DNA of 64,000 bases from Luscinia megarhynchos (lineage: Eukaryota > Chordata > Aves > Passeriformes > Turdidae), in the NCBI GenBank assembly GCA_034336665.1, contig CM067570.1:17746502-17810501 (forward strand), read 5' to 3'. The notes below the pieces were generated by a model. That model made no database searches, was not told the DNA's origin, and saw only the letters and a list, made by a program, of their open reading frames with translations. Positions 26,801 to 40,700 of this stretch are shown in pieces. The position numbers and the translations under genes were made by a program. The stretch's first letter is position 1. Every line of letters begins with the position of its first letter.

Positions 26801-27809
26801 GACATTGTTGGACAACTTTAAATGGTACAGTAGCACCTCCAGATACTGTTGATAGGCAGTTTTTGATTTATCACACACTTTCCCCAGTCACCAAGGCAGC
26901 CTGTGTCTATACTGCTGAATTAGACAGGAACATAAAGCCAGATCAAGCCCAGGTGTCGTTGGGCTGTATCATCTACTATTCTTTCCCATATCTTCTGCAT
27001 AATGCTACCTGTAAGTCTTTACCAGTTGCAGGAAGTGTTGTGCATCCTTCCCTGAATTCTAAATATTTTGCACACATAAATTATACCTAAAGCCAGAGAA
27101 GTGCTCTATTTTGTCCAGGGACATCAAGGGCCAGCTGATGCATATCATGGATATTACCAATTCTGTGCCATTTGGCCCCTCATCTAGAGATCAGTTTCAA
27201 AGCCTCAATAACCTACTGCAAGGGTCAGGTTTTGAGATAATGGATAGTGCATTTTCCTGAAAGGCCAATTTAATGTGGGGGACAGCATATGTTAGGTAGC
27301 ACACAAGCAACAGGTGAAAAGAGCTTCCTGTTGAAGCTATTATCAAAACAGATGCTAAACCACCAGGCTTGTATAGGCCTGCTCTCAGCCTACTGCTGTC
27401 TTTGTCCACTACATGTTGCCAGAGGTTTCAGAGCCTGTGTCACTGCAGTCTCCTATTCTTTACAGAAAAATAGCAGTCAGCAACAATTGCATGCCTGAAC
27501 TCCATGACCCTCAGCCCCATGATCTCCATCTCAGCATATTCATGCTGGTTTTCTGATTGGCCAAGTCTGCTGTGGATGAGATCAACAAAAATGTAAATAT
27601 ATGCACTCAGTTTGAGAAGGATAATGTCAACTCTTAGGCAAAGATGAATGGGAATAAAACTATTTGAAGACAATTATGAAATCAGAGCAGGAAACAAGGT
27701 TTTAACACAGTCTTTACTGGAACAAGAAGACTGATGAACATCATGTGGAACACAGTAAATGTCATATGCAACAAGAGTAAGTAACAAAGCAACAAAAGCC
27801 CTAACCATC

Positions 27810-27837
27810 AAAAAAAAAAAAAAAAAAAAAAAAAAAA
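27810..27837. repeat. A28 homopolymer
   Basis: Twenty-eight consecutive A residues in intergenic DNA. No gene-derived or LINE sequence is recognisable immediately upstream, so I do not call a processed pseudogene. Length may be uncertain in assembly. Confidence 0.95.
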
Positions 27838-29619
27838 GACAGTGTGACAGAGAACTTAGTCACCATTATTTTTGTTTCTGACCTCTTTCATAAGAACATG
27901 CCCAAAACATCTTGCCTTGGGTAGATGGACTCTAATGGATGGCCTTGCAGCTCTAATTTCATGTGCAGTACAGAGTATCAGGTGTATTCAAAGACTCCCA
28001 ATGTGAAGACAAATTACTTGCTTGTACTTGTTCCTAACTCTGCCATGGAAGGTCAGGTAATTCATACAGTCCACAAAATCAGTACACACAACTACACTGC
28101 CTGTCTGTTTACTGAAAACATGAATAAATTACTTCATCCCTGTATTTGAGAAAGAAGAGAGTGGTATTCTACATACAGGAGCCTCAGCTGCCAGTGAGGA
28201 ATAGAAAACTGTTTGATCAACTTTGAGTCAAAGACATGTCACAGCATATGTGACTTCCAGACTGGATTGTTATGACACCGTGGTTACAAAAATACTTTTC
28301 TTTTTCTGTCTATACCTACAGCTTACCAGTCAGGGCCATGAATGTTGCTTTGGACTTTCTGGGTAGTCTGATTAATTCTCAGTTTATCAAAGGTCTTGAG
28401 TCATACATTTAAGTTCCATAAAAATCACATTGCATGTATGTGTACACAGTTCTGAATTGAATCCTGATTTACATTTCAGCAATTTATTTTTTTTCTGCTA
28501 GAAATATACCAGTCTCAGAAGCTGACATCAGAAAATGTAACAGAGACATGCTTCTCATGGATGCTGCTGGTGTGCCAAGAACTAACCAAGGCAAGAGCAG
28601 ATCAACTATGAGAGCTGTAATTACTTAAAAATTCTTTTCTGAAGGTCCTGTATTAAGGTTCCTCCTTTTATGAGCAGCCTAACAGGAAACAGCTAAGTCC
28701 TTACATTTTTTCCCTTGACACAGTTGTTGAAACACTAATGGAAAGATTATTTTTAAGATTAAGTCTATGACAATAGGCTTAGCAGAAACAAAGACCAGTA
28801 CCTTGTTTTATTTGCATGTTGTTTTGCAAGTTTGTTTCCAAGCTGCATGTTCTGCTTTCCAAAGAATGCACAGGTGGTTATGATTTTGTGTATGCCCATA
28901 TAAAATTTCTACTTCCCAACTCCAATGTAGTGCACACTACTTGCATTTTCTTGGAAATTATGAAGCCCAAACTTCATTACTTGTCATAGACTTCTTACAT
29001 TAATTGTGAATTCCATACTGTCTCCACTGATATCCAAGTTAGCACTGTACACAACATGCCTGTCCTGCCAAAGACCAATCTAATTTATCCCTCCTGCACA
29101 AAATGCCACCACCACTACACCACTTGTCACTTTTTTTATTTTTCATCAAATCTCTCTCTCTCCATTCCACTACAGCTACGTCAAGGCAGTTACTGCCAGT
29201 GTTAAGCTTTTACTATTCAAACAAAGCATCTTAATTAGCTTGCCAATATATTTAATTAAAAACAGACTATATGCCTTTGGTAGGGCTTACACAGCTCCCA
29301 AGTTAGGTTCATCTTCACACTCTGTAACATAAACTGAAGTGGGAATTCATCAAGGTGTCTGCACATGAAATATCCAAGAAAGCAGGGACTGTAAAGCTGC
29401 CAAGTTTCAAAGTACCTGAGCATACCATTCACAGAATCTGCAATATAGCATGCCAACAGGTTGTCACAACCACGAATTGAGACTTAGCAGGATAGCAGAG
29501 TGTACTGAATTTACTGCATTTTAATGAAGGCCAACACTTATTTTCTGAATACAATATTAACATTGGATTTCCTGATTTGCAGAGGGTTTTACGGTTAATA
29601 GACTGTGTGTAAAATTCTC

Positions 29620-29637
29620 AAGGCTCTTAAGAGCCTT
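29620..29637. repeat. Perfect 18-bp palindrome
   Basis: AAGGCTCTTAAGAGCCTT is its own exact reverse complement, centred on an AFLII-like CTTAAG. It is intergenic. It could be a dimeric protein-binding site or chance. Confidence 0.9.
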
Positions 29638-30082
29638 AGTGTGTATCACTGCAGCTAAACTTCAGTTCAAGCAGAAAATTTTTCTATTTAAAAAAAAGTT
29701 AATATCCATCACTTGCATCTACCATCACCCCTCCAAATATTATTACATTTATGCTTAAATCTACAAGACAAAACATCTCAGTCTGATTATGAGAAAAGCC
29801 AGAGCTCAAAGATCAAGCTGTTAGCATTTGAACTGAAATTAAGTAATAGAATAAGATAAAAATTAAACCCAAAAATTATTGCTAGAAAAAAACCCCAGTA
29901 AGGATTCAGAGACAGAATTCTACAAATTGTTTGGTATTCTGTTTTTCCGTCCTTATTCATAGTTTCATTTAATGAAGAAATGTGTGTAATGGCCATTCTA
30001 TGAACAACAAAAACAAATCCAAACAAATAAACAAAAATTAACTGAAAATACACCACTCAGTTCTGATGCAACTAATTTTGGA

Positions 30083-30097
30083 GCACCATCTGCTGGT
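30083..30097 (-). promoter_or_regulatory. Partial CTCF-like motif
   Basis: The minus strand reads ACCAGCAGATGGTGC, close to the CTCF core CCASYAGRKGGCRS but with T for the usual C in GGC. It is one possible insulator site 3' of SLC38A11 and is weak on sequence alone. Confidence 0.3.
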
Positions 30098-33000
30098 CTA
30101 TTTCTAAAACAACAACCAAATTTCCCAATCGCTGGTAACACCTGGATAAACATCGGGTCTGTATTGATTGACCTGTTACATATTTAGTAAAAGCTCCCAC
30201 GAGTCATGCATTAGCATCACACTAGATAAAACAGCAGCATTCATGTAATAATGAATGGATATAGAGGGGACGTGTTGGAAAGTTTAAAATGTCTGAAGTT
30301 ACAAACACATTCACAGTTCCCAGTTTACATCTAACTGAAGAACAAGAACAACGTTAGGTTTTTGTTTTGCTCTAGTTTTGAAAGCCTTAACCATCAGTTG
30401 AGAGTACTTGCAAGTTTTGAATGAAGTTCCTTACTCAGTTCCAGGAGTCTTCTCTTTTGATGTCCTACTAAAATTTCAGGATGTTTTTCTTGTTGCACCC
30501 TGCTTTAGTTCCAAGAAATAAGCCCTTTTAGAAGCACCCTACAAGTTTCACAAGGGAAAAAAAGGGAAAAAAATTACAATGGGATATCCACTAAGGAAGA
30601 AATGCACTCTAATAAAAGAGGGTGGAAACAGACTACCAGTAATTTTTAACATAAAGTAGCAAGCAACAGAACCCAGAAAATCTTTTAGAATAAATTCTGC
30701 TCCAAGAAGTCTAGAACTTTTTATTTTTATGGATTGAATTATGTGTGTATTCAAGGAAATAGTATTCCTATCTATTATTCCTGTCTATTTTCTATTGCAT
30801 TTTGAATGCTTATGTTGATTTCCTGGTTCAGCTGATGTTCAATAGCAGCAGAAACTGCCAAAGTGAAAGATTTGATTTAAGTTTCCTTGCATCTTTCTGC
30901 ATTTCTGCCCTTTTAGGCAATGGTTGCAGTGGACTTGAGTAGACAGAGGTGACTAAATCAATCCCAGATCATTGCATTTGTTTACAGCAAGCAGAATTAT
31001 TACTATCTTTCTGTCTTTATTCTTAGGCAATACAAAATTGGAGATTCACATAAAGTAGATAAAAATATTCATCCTTTATCTAAAATAACAAGCTTTCTCT
31101 GCTATGTTATCTGTATTTTTCATGTGCATGAAATTAAATGCATTCCTTAGTCCAGTTTCACAGTGAGTAACTTCTCCCTAAGTACAATGGCATGGGCCTT
31201 CAGAGCACCTGCAGATCCACAGGATCCACAGCTACACCATTCCCTCTGTTCAAGCTTCTCACACTCTCTTCTCTACCTACAAAGTCTCAATACTGATCCT
31301 GCTTACTCACTGTCATGGTCTTTTCCTACTGCAGTGCCCTGTAAACCACTTAATGCAATAGTCTAGAAATACAGGGCTGAAGGGAGAGACTGTGAGGAAG
31401 GAATGTACATCTTGTCAGGGATTTCCACTGCTTTTGTAGCTGAACCCAAGAAAATTGACAGTGCTACATACTTCCGTGTGTGGTCTAGATCCCCTTCCTT
31501 TCTCCCCATCAGCTGGTTTAAGACTGCTGCATCCAAATGCTTTTCCCATAGCTGGGACAAGTACCACAGAACCCACCAGCACAATTTGATATGCCATCAA
31601 TTCTGTATTTGCATTTCACCATCAAGGCCTACTCCTCTTCTATAAAATCTGGATTAAATTACATTTGATTTCTGAAAGACTGAAAATGTCAATTATCCTG
31701 TGATAACTAGGTAACTGTAGACTTGTCACACCTTTCCAGGAAGGCTTCATGGTGGTTATAAAGTCCCTGGAAGGACCAGCACACTACAGGTTGTTTCTGG
31801 ATAATATGGCATAAAATGAGCTATATAATAATCTTTTTGCACAGTTTAAGAATTATGGTCCTCTTAGGCAAGGTGATATTCCATTCCACTGCCCAGTCCT
31901 TAAATGGGAACAGATTTAATATACACTGTTAAATAAATGAATAGGAGTATGAGAACACCATTTGTCTCACACTGCAGGCCGACTAGCACAGTTACAGAAG
32001 TTTGGTGCCAGCATACAGCATGCCACTAATTAAAAATGCTGGAAAACACTGTGTTATGGTATTGTCTTATATGTTAACTCCTTCAGAATTTAATTTTAGG
32101 GATCTATCTTGTTAGGGCTGACTCTCTTCTCTGGAAGACAGCTAACTACATAGTTCAGGAAAGATGATAATCCTTTTATGAAAAATCCTGCTATTTTAAG
32201 ATGTCTATTGTTCTATAGTAGGCTGATGATAAGAAAATTAATGTAAAAAATTAGAAAATACTTTGCACTTCCCACATCAGAAAGTCATACATAAACTGTC
32301 TGCTAACTCCTGTGAGAATGGTAATTGTACATCTGGTGTCCTGAAATGCCTTCTCAGCTGGAGAGAGGAACATGGGGAAATAGTGAGTCACACTACCAGT
32401 TTTTGATCTGAAACTTTAAATGCTGGCATCTGTGGCAGCCAGCTTCTCATTTCCAATATACTTATAGCAGGGAGAGCCCCATCATCACCTGGGAAATTCA
32501 TGAACGAAAACGAATTCATGAATGATTTTATGATTACATTAATTCAATTAGTTTTGGCAAAAGAAACTTCTAAGAGCAAGAGAAGCTTTAGCAGCAATGA
32601 AAACATTTAATTGACCACTACTACTTCAGACTTAACACTTCCAAAATTTAAAAAAACAGTGAAAAAAATTCTTTACGTTGTCATTTACAAAGCAGAAAAG
32701 CACAGAAAGACTCATCCTTCATAAAGGACATGCAAACATGATTAAATAACAACATAGTCTCAGTACAATGAGATGGAAATTATTCCATTGACACTTTATA
32801 GCAAAGATAGTTTATAATTAATACCTGAAACAAGGTAACCTACTTTAAAAGTTTAAAAAAAAAATCAGAAAAAAAAGAAGAACAAAGCTCATGAAGGAAT
32901 TATGATTGATCAGAAAGATCTCATTAGCTGTCACAAGGAAATATTACTTGGGTTTAACTCCACTTGGTATAGAAGAAAGTGAATCTATTCTGTAACAATT

Positions 33001-33283
33001 CACCCACAGCTAAGAAAAAATCACCTATTGCTAAGCCTAAACTGGTGAGAAATATTCTCTGTGAACAGTATCAGGTACCTGGAGAACAAATAAATTATCA
33101 CCCTCAAAGCTGACACTATGTAGAGAAATGAAAGCAGAGTAATTCTCACGCTTCTCTCTAATTGCTTTACAACTTTAGAAAAAAAAAAACAAACCAAAGA
33201 AACAACAAAAAAACCCAGTAATATTTAAAGCATTTATTTGGAAGCATTACTTTTAAAAAGTGTGTTATTCTTACAAGTATTAT

Positions 33284-33297
33284 CACCATCTAGTGAC
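33284..33297 (-). promoter_or_regulatory. Partial CTCF-like motif
   Basis: The minus strand reads GTCACTAGATGGTG, resembling the CTCF core CCACTAGATGGCA with two departures. It lies about 1.2 kb past the SLC38A11 stop codon. Weak evidence. Confidence 0.25.
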
Positions 33298-33886
33298 ACG
33301 TGCTTACAGATCTGTTAAACTGGAAGTCTTGAATGACATAGCTTTGTCATGCAAGAAGAAGAAAACCCATCCCCATTAAGCAGCATACAAATGAAGTAGC
33401 ATTATGCATCTAGTTGGAATGAGGAACCACAAGGATCACAGTAATGCAAAAATTAACTCAAGTACACATTTTGATTTGGTAACAAAACATTTTCAAAATG
33501 ACAGTATTGATATGACGGAGGATACTCATTACTCAACCTCAAATTAGTCCCATTCTATAGGCACGTGAATCTATTTCTATATATACTTATGTGTGTATGT
33601 ATATTTATACACATGTATACATGAATCCTTGATGTTAAATGAATTTTGGAAAATATAACAAATCACAATTTGACAAACCATGACAAAATCATTAGTCATA
33701 TACTGAAAAGAAACAGAGGACTAGAATGATAATCAGGTTTAGAATGTTAGTTTCAATTCAGTTTCAGAAATAATGAATAATATTATAAATGTAAGAATTG
33801 AGCTGCAATGTAATTTCCTTCTTTGTCAATCTTGAAATTTTTACCAAGAATGCCTAGTTGAATCTTTTTAAATCCACTCTTGTGGA

Positions 33887-33892
33887 TTTATT
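33887..33892 (-). terminator. SLC38A11: Candidate SLC38A11 polyadenylation signal
   Basis: On the minus strand this is the first canonical AATAAA after the SLC38A11 stop codon at 34537, about 650 bases downstream. A variant ATTAAA lies closer, at 34242–34237. Either could end the transcript; a 3' UTR of 0.3–0.7 kb is inferred, not shown. Confidence 0.35.
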
Positions 33893-34236
33893 TGTGCAAT
33901 ATCTTTCAATTACAAGACCACATATTGTAACAGTTACAATTAAATTGTATCAGTTACAGTTCAGTCAGAATACAAAATTTGTTTCGACTCAAGATCCAGT
34001 AAAAGGGAAGCTTTCAGCTCTAAAGGACAGTTACTGCAAATTCAAAGACTGAATTAATAAGGGTCTTTAGATTTAATAGCAGAATTGTAATACACAGAGA
34101 TCCAGACATACTTTTCCTCAAAACTTCAATAAACCCCCATACTATTGTATGCTGATAAATATACATGAAAGATTATAAAACTAATAAAAACTAAGTTAAA
34201 TCAATGAAACATGTGAAAGGTTTATATTCCAAAACA

Positions 34237-34536
34237 TTTAATTTAAAGCTTTTAAACAGCACTGCAGATTAAGGTAAAAAATGCAACCTTTTTAGAAGGC
34301 TTGCAAGTTATCAAGTAATGTCTACTGAAAGGCACCTCTGAGCTTTAGTGTTTTAACAGTTAAAACTGAAATCTTACCTGAAAAAGGATGGCAGCATAAA
34401 ATCAAGTATGTAAATACAGTTTAAAATCCTTAGTGCATCTCAAAACAAGGAAAATCTTGGTTCTGCTCTCCTTTAAACTGCCATGTATGGCTCACTATGA
34501 GATGTGCCTGATCCAGCCTGGAGATCAGTGTGCTAC
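34237..34536 (-). other. SLC38A11: Probable SLC38A11 3' UTR (near part)
   Basis: Sequence immediately after the stop codon on the minus strand, up to the first ATTAAA variant signal. It has no further open frame related to the transporter. The assignment follows only from position. Confidence 0.5.
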
Positions 34537-34782
34537 CTATGGTGGAAGTGTGCTGTTGTGTATAGAAACATTACTAGGAAAGCAGTAGAACATTTCTTTT
34601 CCATGGCTACATTCCTGGGGATGCAAGACAGTCATGACAAACCCAACTGCCATCACTAGCACACCAAGAGCAAGAATCAGGCAGGATATGAGGTTATCTG
34701 AATGGTCCCACCGCTCCTTGGACAGCTTTAGATAACACGCAGATGGGATGATAAAAATAAGTGGGGTGGCACTCAGAACTCC
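34537..34782 (-). CDS. SLC38A11: SLC38A11 exon 12 (stop codon)
   Basis: 246 bases, residues 364–444 and TAG at 34539–34537. It codes TM10 (GVLSATPLIFIIPSACYLKL), TM11 (LGVLVMAVGFVMTV) and a tail with HGKEMFYCFPSNVSIHNST, matching human HGQEMFYCFPDNFS. The tail ends some 15 to 20 residues earlier than the human form. Acceptor CCATACACAG. Confidence 0.96.
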   Translation of the reverse strand, partial: GVLSATPLIFIIPSACYLKLSKERWDHSDNLISCLILALGVLVMAVGFVMTVLHPQECSHGKEMFYCFPSNVSIHNSTLPP

Positions 34783-37700
34783 CTGTGTATGGGAAAGAAC
34801 AATAGAAAAAACCTCATAAGCATGTTTATTTAGATGTGAAGAACAAAAATCTAAATTTTTAAACAGTTGTGATTAGACTGATGCAACAGTAAAAACAGAG
34901 GATAAAGGACTTTTCCTGTGTTGCTATATGGAAAATTTTTTCAAAGTCCCAAATAATATGCAAAAATATCTGTTAAACTATTGCAAATAATTAAGATTTA
35001 AATAAATGTTTTTGCTTTGCTGATACAGAATAATACTTTAATATTGCAAGAAGCATTTTAATCTTTTTACCCAAAATTTCTCAGCTTAAGAGACAGAGTA
35101 AAAGTCCAAACATTGCTCTTCAATACTTGAACTGATTTAAAATATTTAAGATAATTCCATGGAGATGTTTAGATATACCACTGCCTTTAAAATAAATAAA
35201 ATTTTTTGAAAAGTAGAAGCATCATGTAGCAGTTCAAAGAATTTTGATCAGTTTTGACATTTATAACCTGATTTAGGCTGACTTCCCTATGAAAGGAAAG
35301 CTCCTTTTGACAGTGTAGAATCTTTCCTCTTACTAAAAATTCAGCTCCTTTTTAAATGCTCTCTTAGAAACGGACAAACGAAAAGCACTTAAAAAAATTC
35401 TTTTTATAGTTAAGCCACTGCAGATTAGCATATGAGTTACATGCCAAAATGGAGCAATTTTTATGTAGAAATTTTGAATGTTTATTACACTTGTTTGTTA
35501 CATAGTTAAACACTATGTTTCAGTTTAATTATGGTGAGGTAGTAATCCAGCCTAAGTAATAACTTTACATCATCATTTGTCCTAAAGTTCCAATATTTGT
35601 ATGGTAGAACCTCTTAACAGTGATCAGTATAGATATCAGAAGTAGATACAACGACAGAGTATCTTCTCCATGAAAATTAAAATCTAGGTCTGTGAAGTAA
35701 CACAAATCAACATCCCAGTAAAATAGTAACAAAGCAAACTCTGTGACCCTTTGACTCCCATATGACCCAATAGTTTCCCTGGGGAATTATCACCAGGCAA
35801 ACACAATGGCTTGTGTTTTGTTCTAAAACCAGAAAGCAGGAGAAGAGTAAGCAGGGTCAGAGAAATAGTATCAAATGTCATCTGTGGTGAAGAACCAAAA
35901 GACAGCTCTTCTGCTGGACAGAAAGCTAGTTGAAAAGACAGATCACTTTTCTTTTACATGTTAACACTCTGTCTATTCATTTTTCCCAACTGTAGGATAT
36001 TAAGACTGAACTATCTTCCTGAGAATAATTATTATATCCAATAAATATCTACAGCTGTATTGTCAAATTCTCTCTTAAAAAAGAAAAGGAAAAAAAGCCA
36101 CACAAGATAGGAGCTACCCATGCAAAAGCCGAGTTATCAATTTCTATTTGTAACTGAATAAAGGTATCACTTGACTACTGACTAATTGCTTAGGAAAAAA
36201 ACCACTGCATTGATGGAACGCTTGCTTTTGAGGAAATAGCATATTTCCAGTGACTATCTCTGTGGTCTAGCTACTACTGGTTCTTTCTTTCTACCTCCCC
36301 TTTTGGTTTTAGCCCCTTTGGCACAAGGCAGTCCCTAGAGCCTGCCCCAGTGTTTAGTAATTTGCCAAGTTCATCAGAAGCAGGGACTAGAGAAAGAAAT
36401 GCTAAGTTCAGTACCACTATACAGTTTGGGTGAGTACTTTAGTGATTTCTGCTGTGACTTCAGCACATTCAGTAAGTCATAGCCACTTGCCTATCTACAA
36501 AACTTCTAAAACCCGTCCCAACCATATGACTTTTATTTCCTGAACTTCCTTACACCTTTAATTATGTGGCTTTGAAGCAGTAATTCCTTCTTGTAGCACT
36601 ACTACTGACTATGTCAAATTACATGAGATTTTCAGTAGAGCTGTGGATTTTACAAAGTTCTGATTTATGAATAAATGACTTATTAAATAAAAGAGTGTAT
36701 AGGTTCACTTACATTCAGCTCTAAAACTATTCCAAGGCAATCATACATTAATGATACACCAGTCGCCACAGCAATAACAACTACTGTCACAACAACATGG
36801 AAAACTGTTGAGAGGTTCCCATGGAAAAACACATTGGCAATCACCTGAAACAGAACCACAATTTTAAACCTTGATTTTTCTCCTTATGTTATCAAACAGC
36901 TTACTCCAAACCTTCTAATTTTAGGAAACTAAAGGAATGGGTAAGAATATACTGGCTGAATTTTACTTACCTTCCTTTAAGAAAACATCTTCATCTGCTT
37001 CCAAAAATAACCCATAACATTGCTAGAATGGCCGACCACTTGCCAAATTGACTTAGTTACACCTGTAGGATTTTAGGATTTACTCTTTTTTCATTTTCCT
37101 GCTACAGAATAAATCCATTTACAATTATTTATTGAATTGATGAATTTCCTAGATGGAGATACTTCTAAAAACCAAAACTATTAAGAAAGAAAAGAATGTA
37201 TTTTTGGCTATTTTCAACACAGTAACAACAGGGTCATTTATGCCAAAGTTGGAATTTTAAGCAGTCCTGATATTATTAAGTCATTATTTAATATAATGTT
37301 GACTAATATTATACTAAACGTAAAACATTATATGGCCAGTGTCTAAATAGTGTAACTAGGCCCCCATACTCATTGCACATAGCAGGATAAAATGTGCTAC
37401 TATTTATCACAGATTAACCATAGATTCACCTACAATATGTATTAATAATGTGACAATATTATTAATATATAACAACAGTGTTAAAGGGAAAATGTAATAA
37501 ATTCTTACCTCTCTGGTAACAAAACATTCAAGGGGGAATGTCAGAATTACAGTAACTCCATAACAAAATCTTCCAAATGTAGCAAGGTTGTCATCTCTAC
37601 AGTAGTTTTCAAATATATCTCCTGAGGTATAGCAAAACACCAATTAGCTTGAACTTCACATAATTTACCTATATTTGCAACTTGAAGTGCAGTTACTGGA

Positions 37701-40700
37701 GTAACAGAGATTTTTGTGATCCCTCTTCTGACATGTAACTAAAATCTAGTTACAGTCACAAGTTACGTCCAAGAGCAACTTTCAGCTTATCCTGCTGGTA
37801 GCAGTGTTTTTACCTCAAGCAGCATTTGTCTTCAAAAAATATTTTCAAATGTACAGATCAGAGTTTGTCATCTGTTAACTTCCCCATAATATACACTTTG
37901 CATGAGATGCCAGTTTGATTAAATAAATATGTGACAGATTCAGAAAGAAAGCTTTATGTGTAAAAGACAAATTTTCCTTAAAAACTCCTAGAACAATTAC
38001 ATAAAAAGGTGAGTTATCTGTGGAGAACTGCATTTCCCTGATAGTATCTAATCACAGCTAATAAGCTGTAGAGAAGAATTTCAAGTATTCTGACCCCAAA
38101 AGCCCTTTATAAACACATGGATTATTACCTAGTAAATCATCTTATATGTAAAAACAAAAGCATCACTATAAAATGCAAATCATCTTGCTTAGTGTTTACC
38201 ACAAAGAATCTGTGAAGCACAAGAGACAGTGCAAGACAGTATCCAGATGATCTATCAGTTCTCTTTTATGTGATTACAATACTGTCTCACGATTTACTAC
38301 TTTAGGGATCACAATGGCACTGAAGAAGCTATAAGGTATACTTTAAACAGCCAAAAGATTTTGACAGGGGAGATAGAAGGTGAGATGGAACCTGCTAATG
38401 CAAGAATCATAAGCTGAGGAGGAGCTGCAGGCAGAGCTTCCTGTACCTGAAAGTTCTCAGCCAGCCTGCATTTGGTCTACCTACAGTACATCTAGGACAG
38501 TAACTTACTCTGAAGAACAGATAAACCAGGAATCCCCATCCTACAATTTCTCTGTTCTCAACTAAACACTGCTGCTATCAGAAAAAGCTTGGAAGCCTCC
38601 TCCTACAATCCAGAATGTTACTATTAAGTAACAGAAAATATATTTGCTTATGAAATGTGTATTTTCCTTGAAGAAAGTAATGCCCTGAAACCGATTTATA
38701 CCATGCTCTTATAAACAGACCTTTTTCACTTCAACAAAATGATGTTAAACAGCATGATGTAACATTGATTATATATATATTTATGAGTATTTGTATAGCC
38801 ACAGAGGGGACAGTAGAATTAGTAAAACCAGAACAGCTGTTGCAAAGATAGGAAATATCTCTAACTCTAGAATGCTGTATTAGTATAGAAAGGAAAAAAT
38901 GTAAGAAAACATACACAGATATACACCAGATACCCTGTAGGAAATTTTTGTTCTTATTGCTTTCTGCTGCTGGACCATGTGAATAAATCATAGCTGTGTA
39001 GTCCTCAGAGTTTGAATGACAGAAGTATTCAAAGGGGACTTCCACTGGTGAGGCTTATGCTTAAGAATCTGACAGCTATTAGCATGTAGCTGACATTTTT
39101 GGACCCCGTTTTGATTGTTAAGTAACTATGAGGAATGTCCCATTTCTGCCCAAATATACTCTAATTTTTGCCATTTTACAGGCACCAAGATGTTTACAGA
39201 AAAAAATCAGACAGAAAGGCAGAAATGTAAGGATTATAGCAAGCACCAAAATGGAGGGATCAAGCAGTTTACCTTCTGTGTATCCTGTAAAAGTCATATA
39301 TCCACAGGTAGCAAACACTATACTAATGAGAACAGCAAGGGCCACAGATATATGTGTGACTTGAGACCAGTTCTTTAATGTGGGTTCTTCCAGAGACCCA
39401 TATATTAGAAAGCTGTTATGATGACAGATGAATGCTGAAACACATGACAGTTAAAGTAAATGTATGAATTCATGCATAACTGCATAGAGACACAGCACAG
39501 TTTGAATTCACTCATTATTAAATACAAACGTTAATCTTGCAAGGAGTGGCAAAGATAAATGGCTTGAACCTTTGCTTGCTTAGTTGATTTGATAAAGGTT
39601 TATATTCATCCTGAGATGATTCTGATTACATTATCCTTAAATGCTATGCCATTTCCCACCCTGCATATCTCCATTCCACAGATATTTCCTCTTCCTGCTC
39701 TTCTTTTACTTAAGAACCCAGCAGCAGATTTGAGATTTTTTTTTTTAAATCTACAGAATCATTTGCTACTTTCAGACTTCATTTGGCATCCATTTCAGGC
39801 AGCAGCAATCATTGGGAGGCCTCAGATTATCACAACATTAACAAGAAATAATATGCCAGATCCTGCAGGCAGGAACAGATTTCAGAATGAGGACTTTTCT
39901 GTTAGAGGTTACCTAAGGGAATGAAGAATATTCCCAGCCCCCTCAGTTTATCAGTCAGACAAACCCACTGATGCAGGGGCTTTAGGATGACCTGCACAGG
40001 TGAGCTGGACTCATGTGCACACTGTCTCTGCTAAGGGGCAAGCCTCTAGGGCCAAATGAACAATGAATGAGATTAATGTCTTACAATAACAAGGACATTC
40101 ATATGGATTATTCAGTCAATTTCTTTTTTTTTCCCCTACACCAGTTTAACAGGAATATATTTTTAAAAATCTTGATTAAAAATATTAAATATTTTCTTAC
40201 AAAAATTAAATAATTTCTTACAATTTATCTTGATATTGGAAAAAAACCAGCAAAACCCAGCAAAAACTGCAAAAAACACTTACCAAATGACATCACTCCA
40301 ATGGCTTGCACAGCATTTGATTTTGCAAATACCCATGCATTTTCTGATTTGGGTCTAAAACAGACATTTACATAATTACCCTCTTTTCAATTATCAGTTA
40401 TTAAAAATTACTCAAGTAACATGCTGTAATACAGAACTGCTGCTAGACAAATCTCCAGAAGTCTCTGAAATAGCCCCAGTGTTTATCAACAAACTGAAAC
40501 CAGGGAGATACCTTTCTCATCTCTCTTGTTTTGATTCAAGTATTTCTGTAACCAGTGTTTATAGTCAAAAATATCAGTTTTGTAAATAAACTCTTCAAGT
40601 CAGCATATACCAAGAAACAGCAACATGGAAGGTAAAAGCTGTTACTGCTTCTAAGGTTATCTCAACTGAAAATGTCCTCTGACTATTTAAAGGCAATTTC

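Larger units (their letters stand above)
13960..34236. other. Intergenic region between COBLL1 and SLC38A11
   Basis: About 20 kb of AT-rich sequence without a recognisable gene on either strand. The longest open frame (111 codons, 16599–16934 minus) has no start context, domain or splice setting that would support it. Recognisable contents are two CR1 fragments (near 14.5 and 17.4 kb), a 28-base A-tract at 27810–27837, a hairpin at 20828–20850, a perfect 18-bp palindrome at 29620–29637, and two partial CTCF-like motifs near 30.09 and 33.29 kb. I saw no tRNA or other structural RNA. Confidence 0.7.

Noticed and set aside
27680..27837. Processed pseudogene ending in the A28 tract
   Set aside because: No coding or LINE-like sequence is recognisable before the A-tract and no target-site duplication was seen.
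39115..39378. Plus-strand frames of 78–87 codons
   Set aside because: They lie antisense over SLC38A11 exon 9, whose minus-strand reading is clearly the conserved one.
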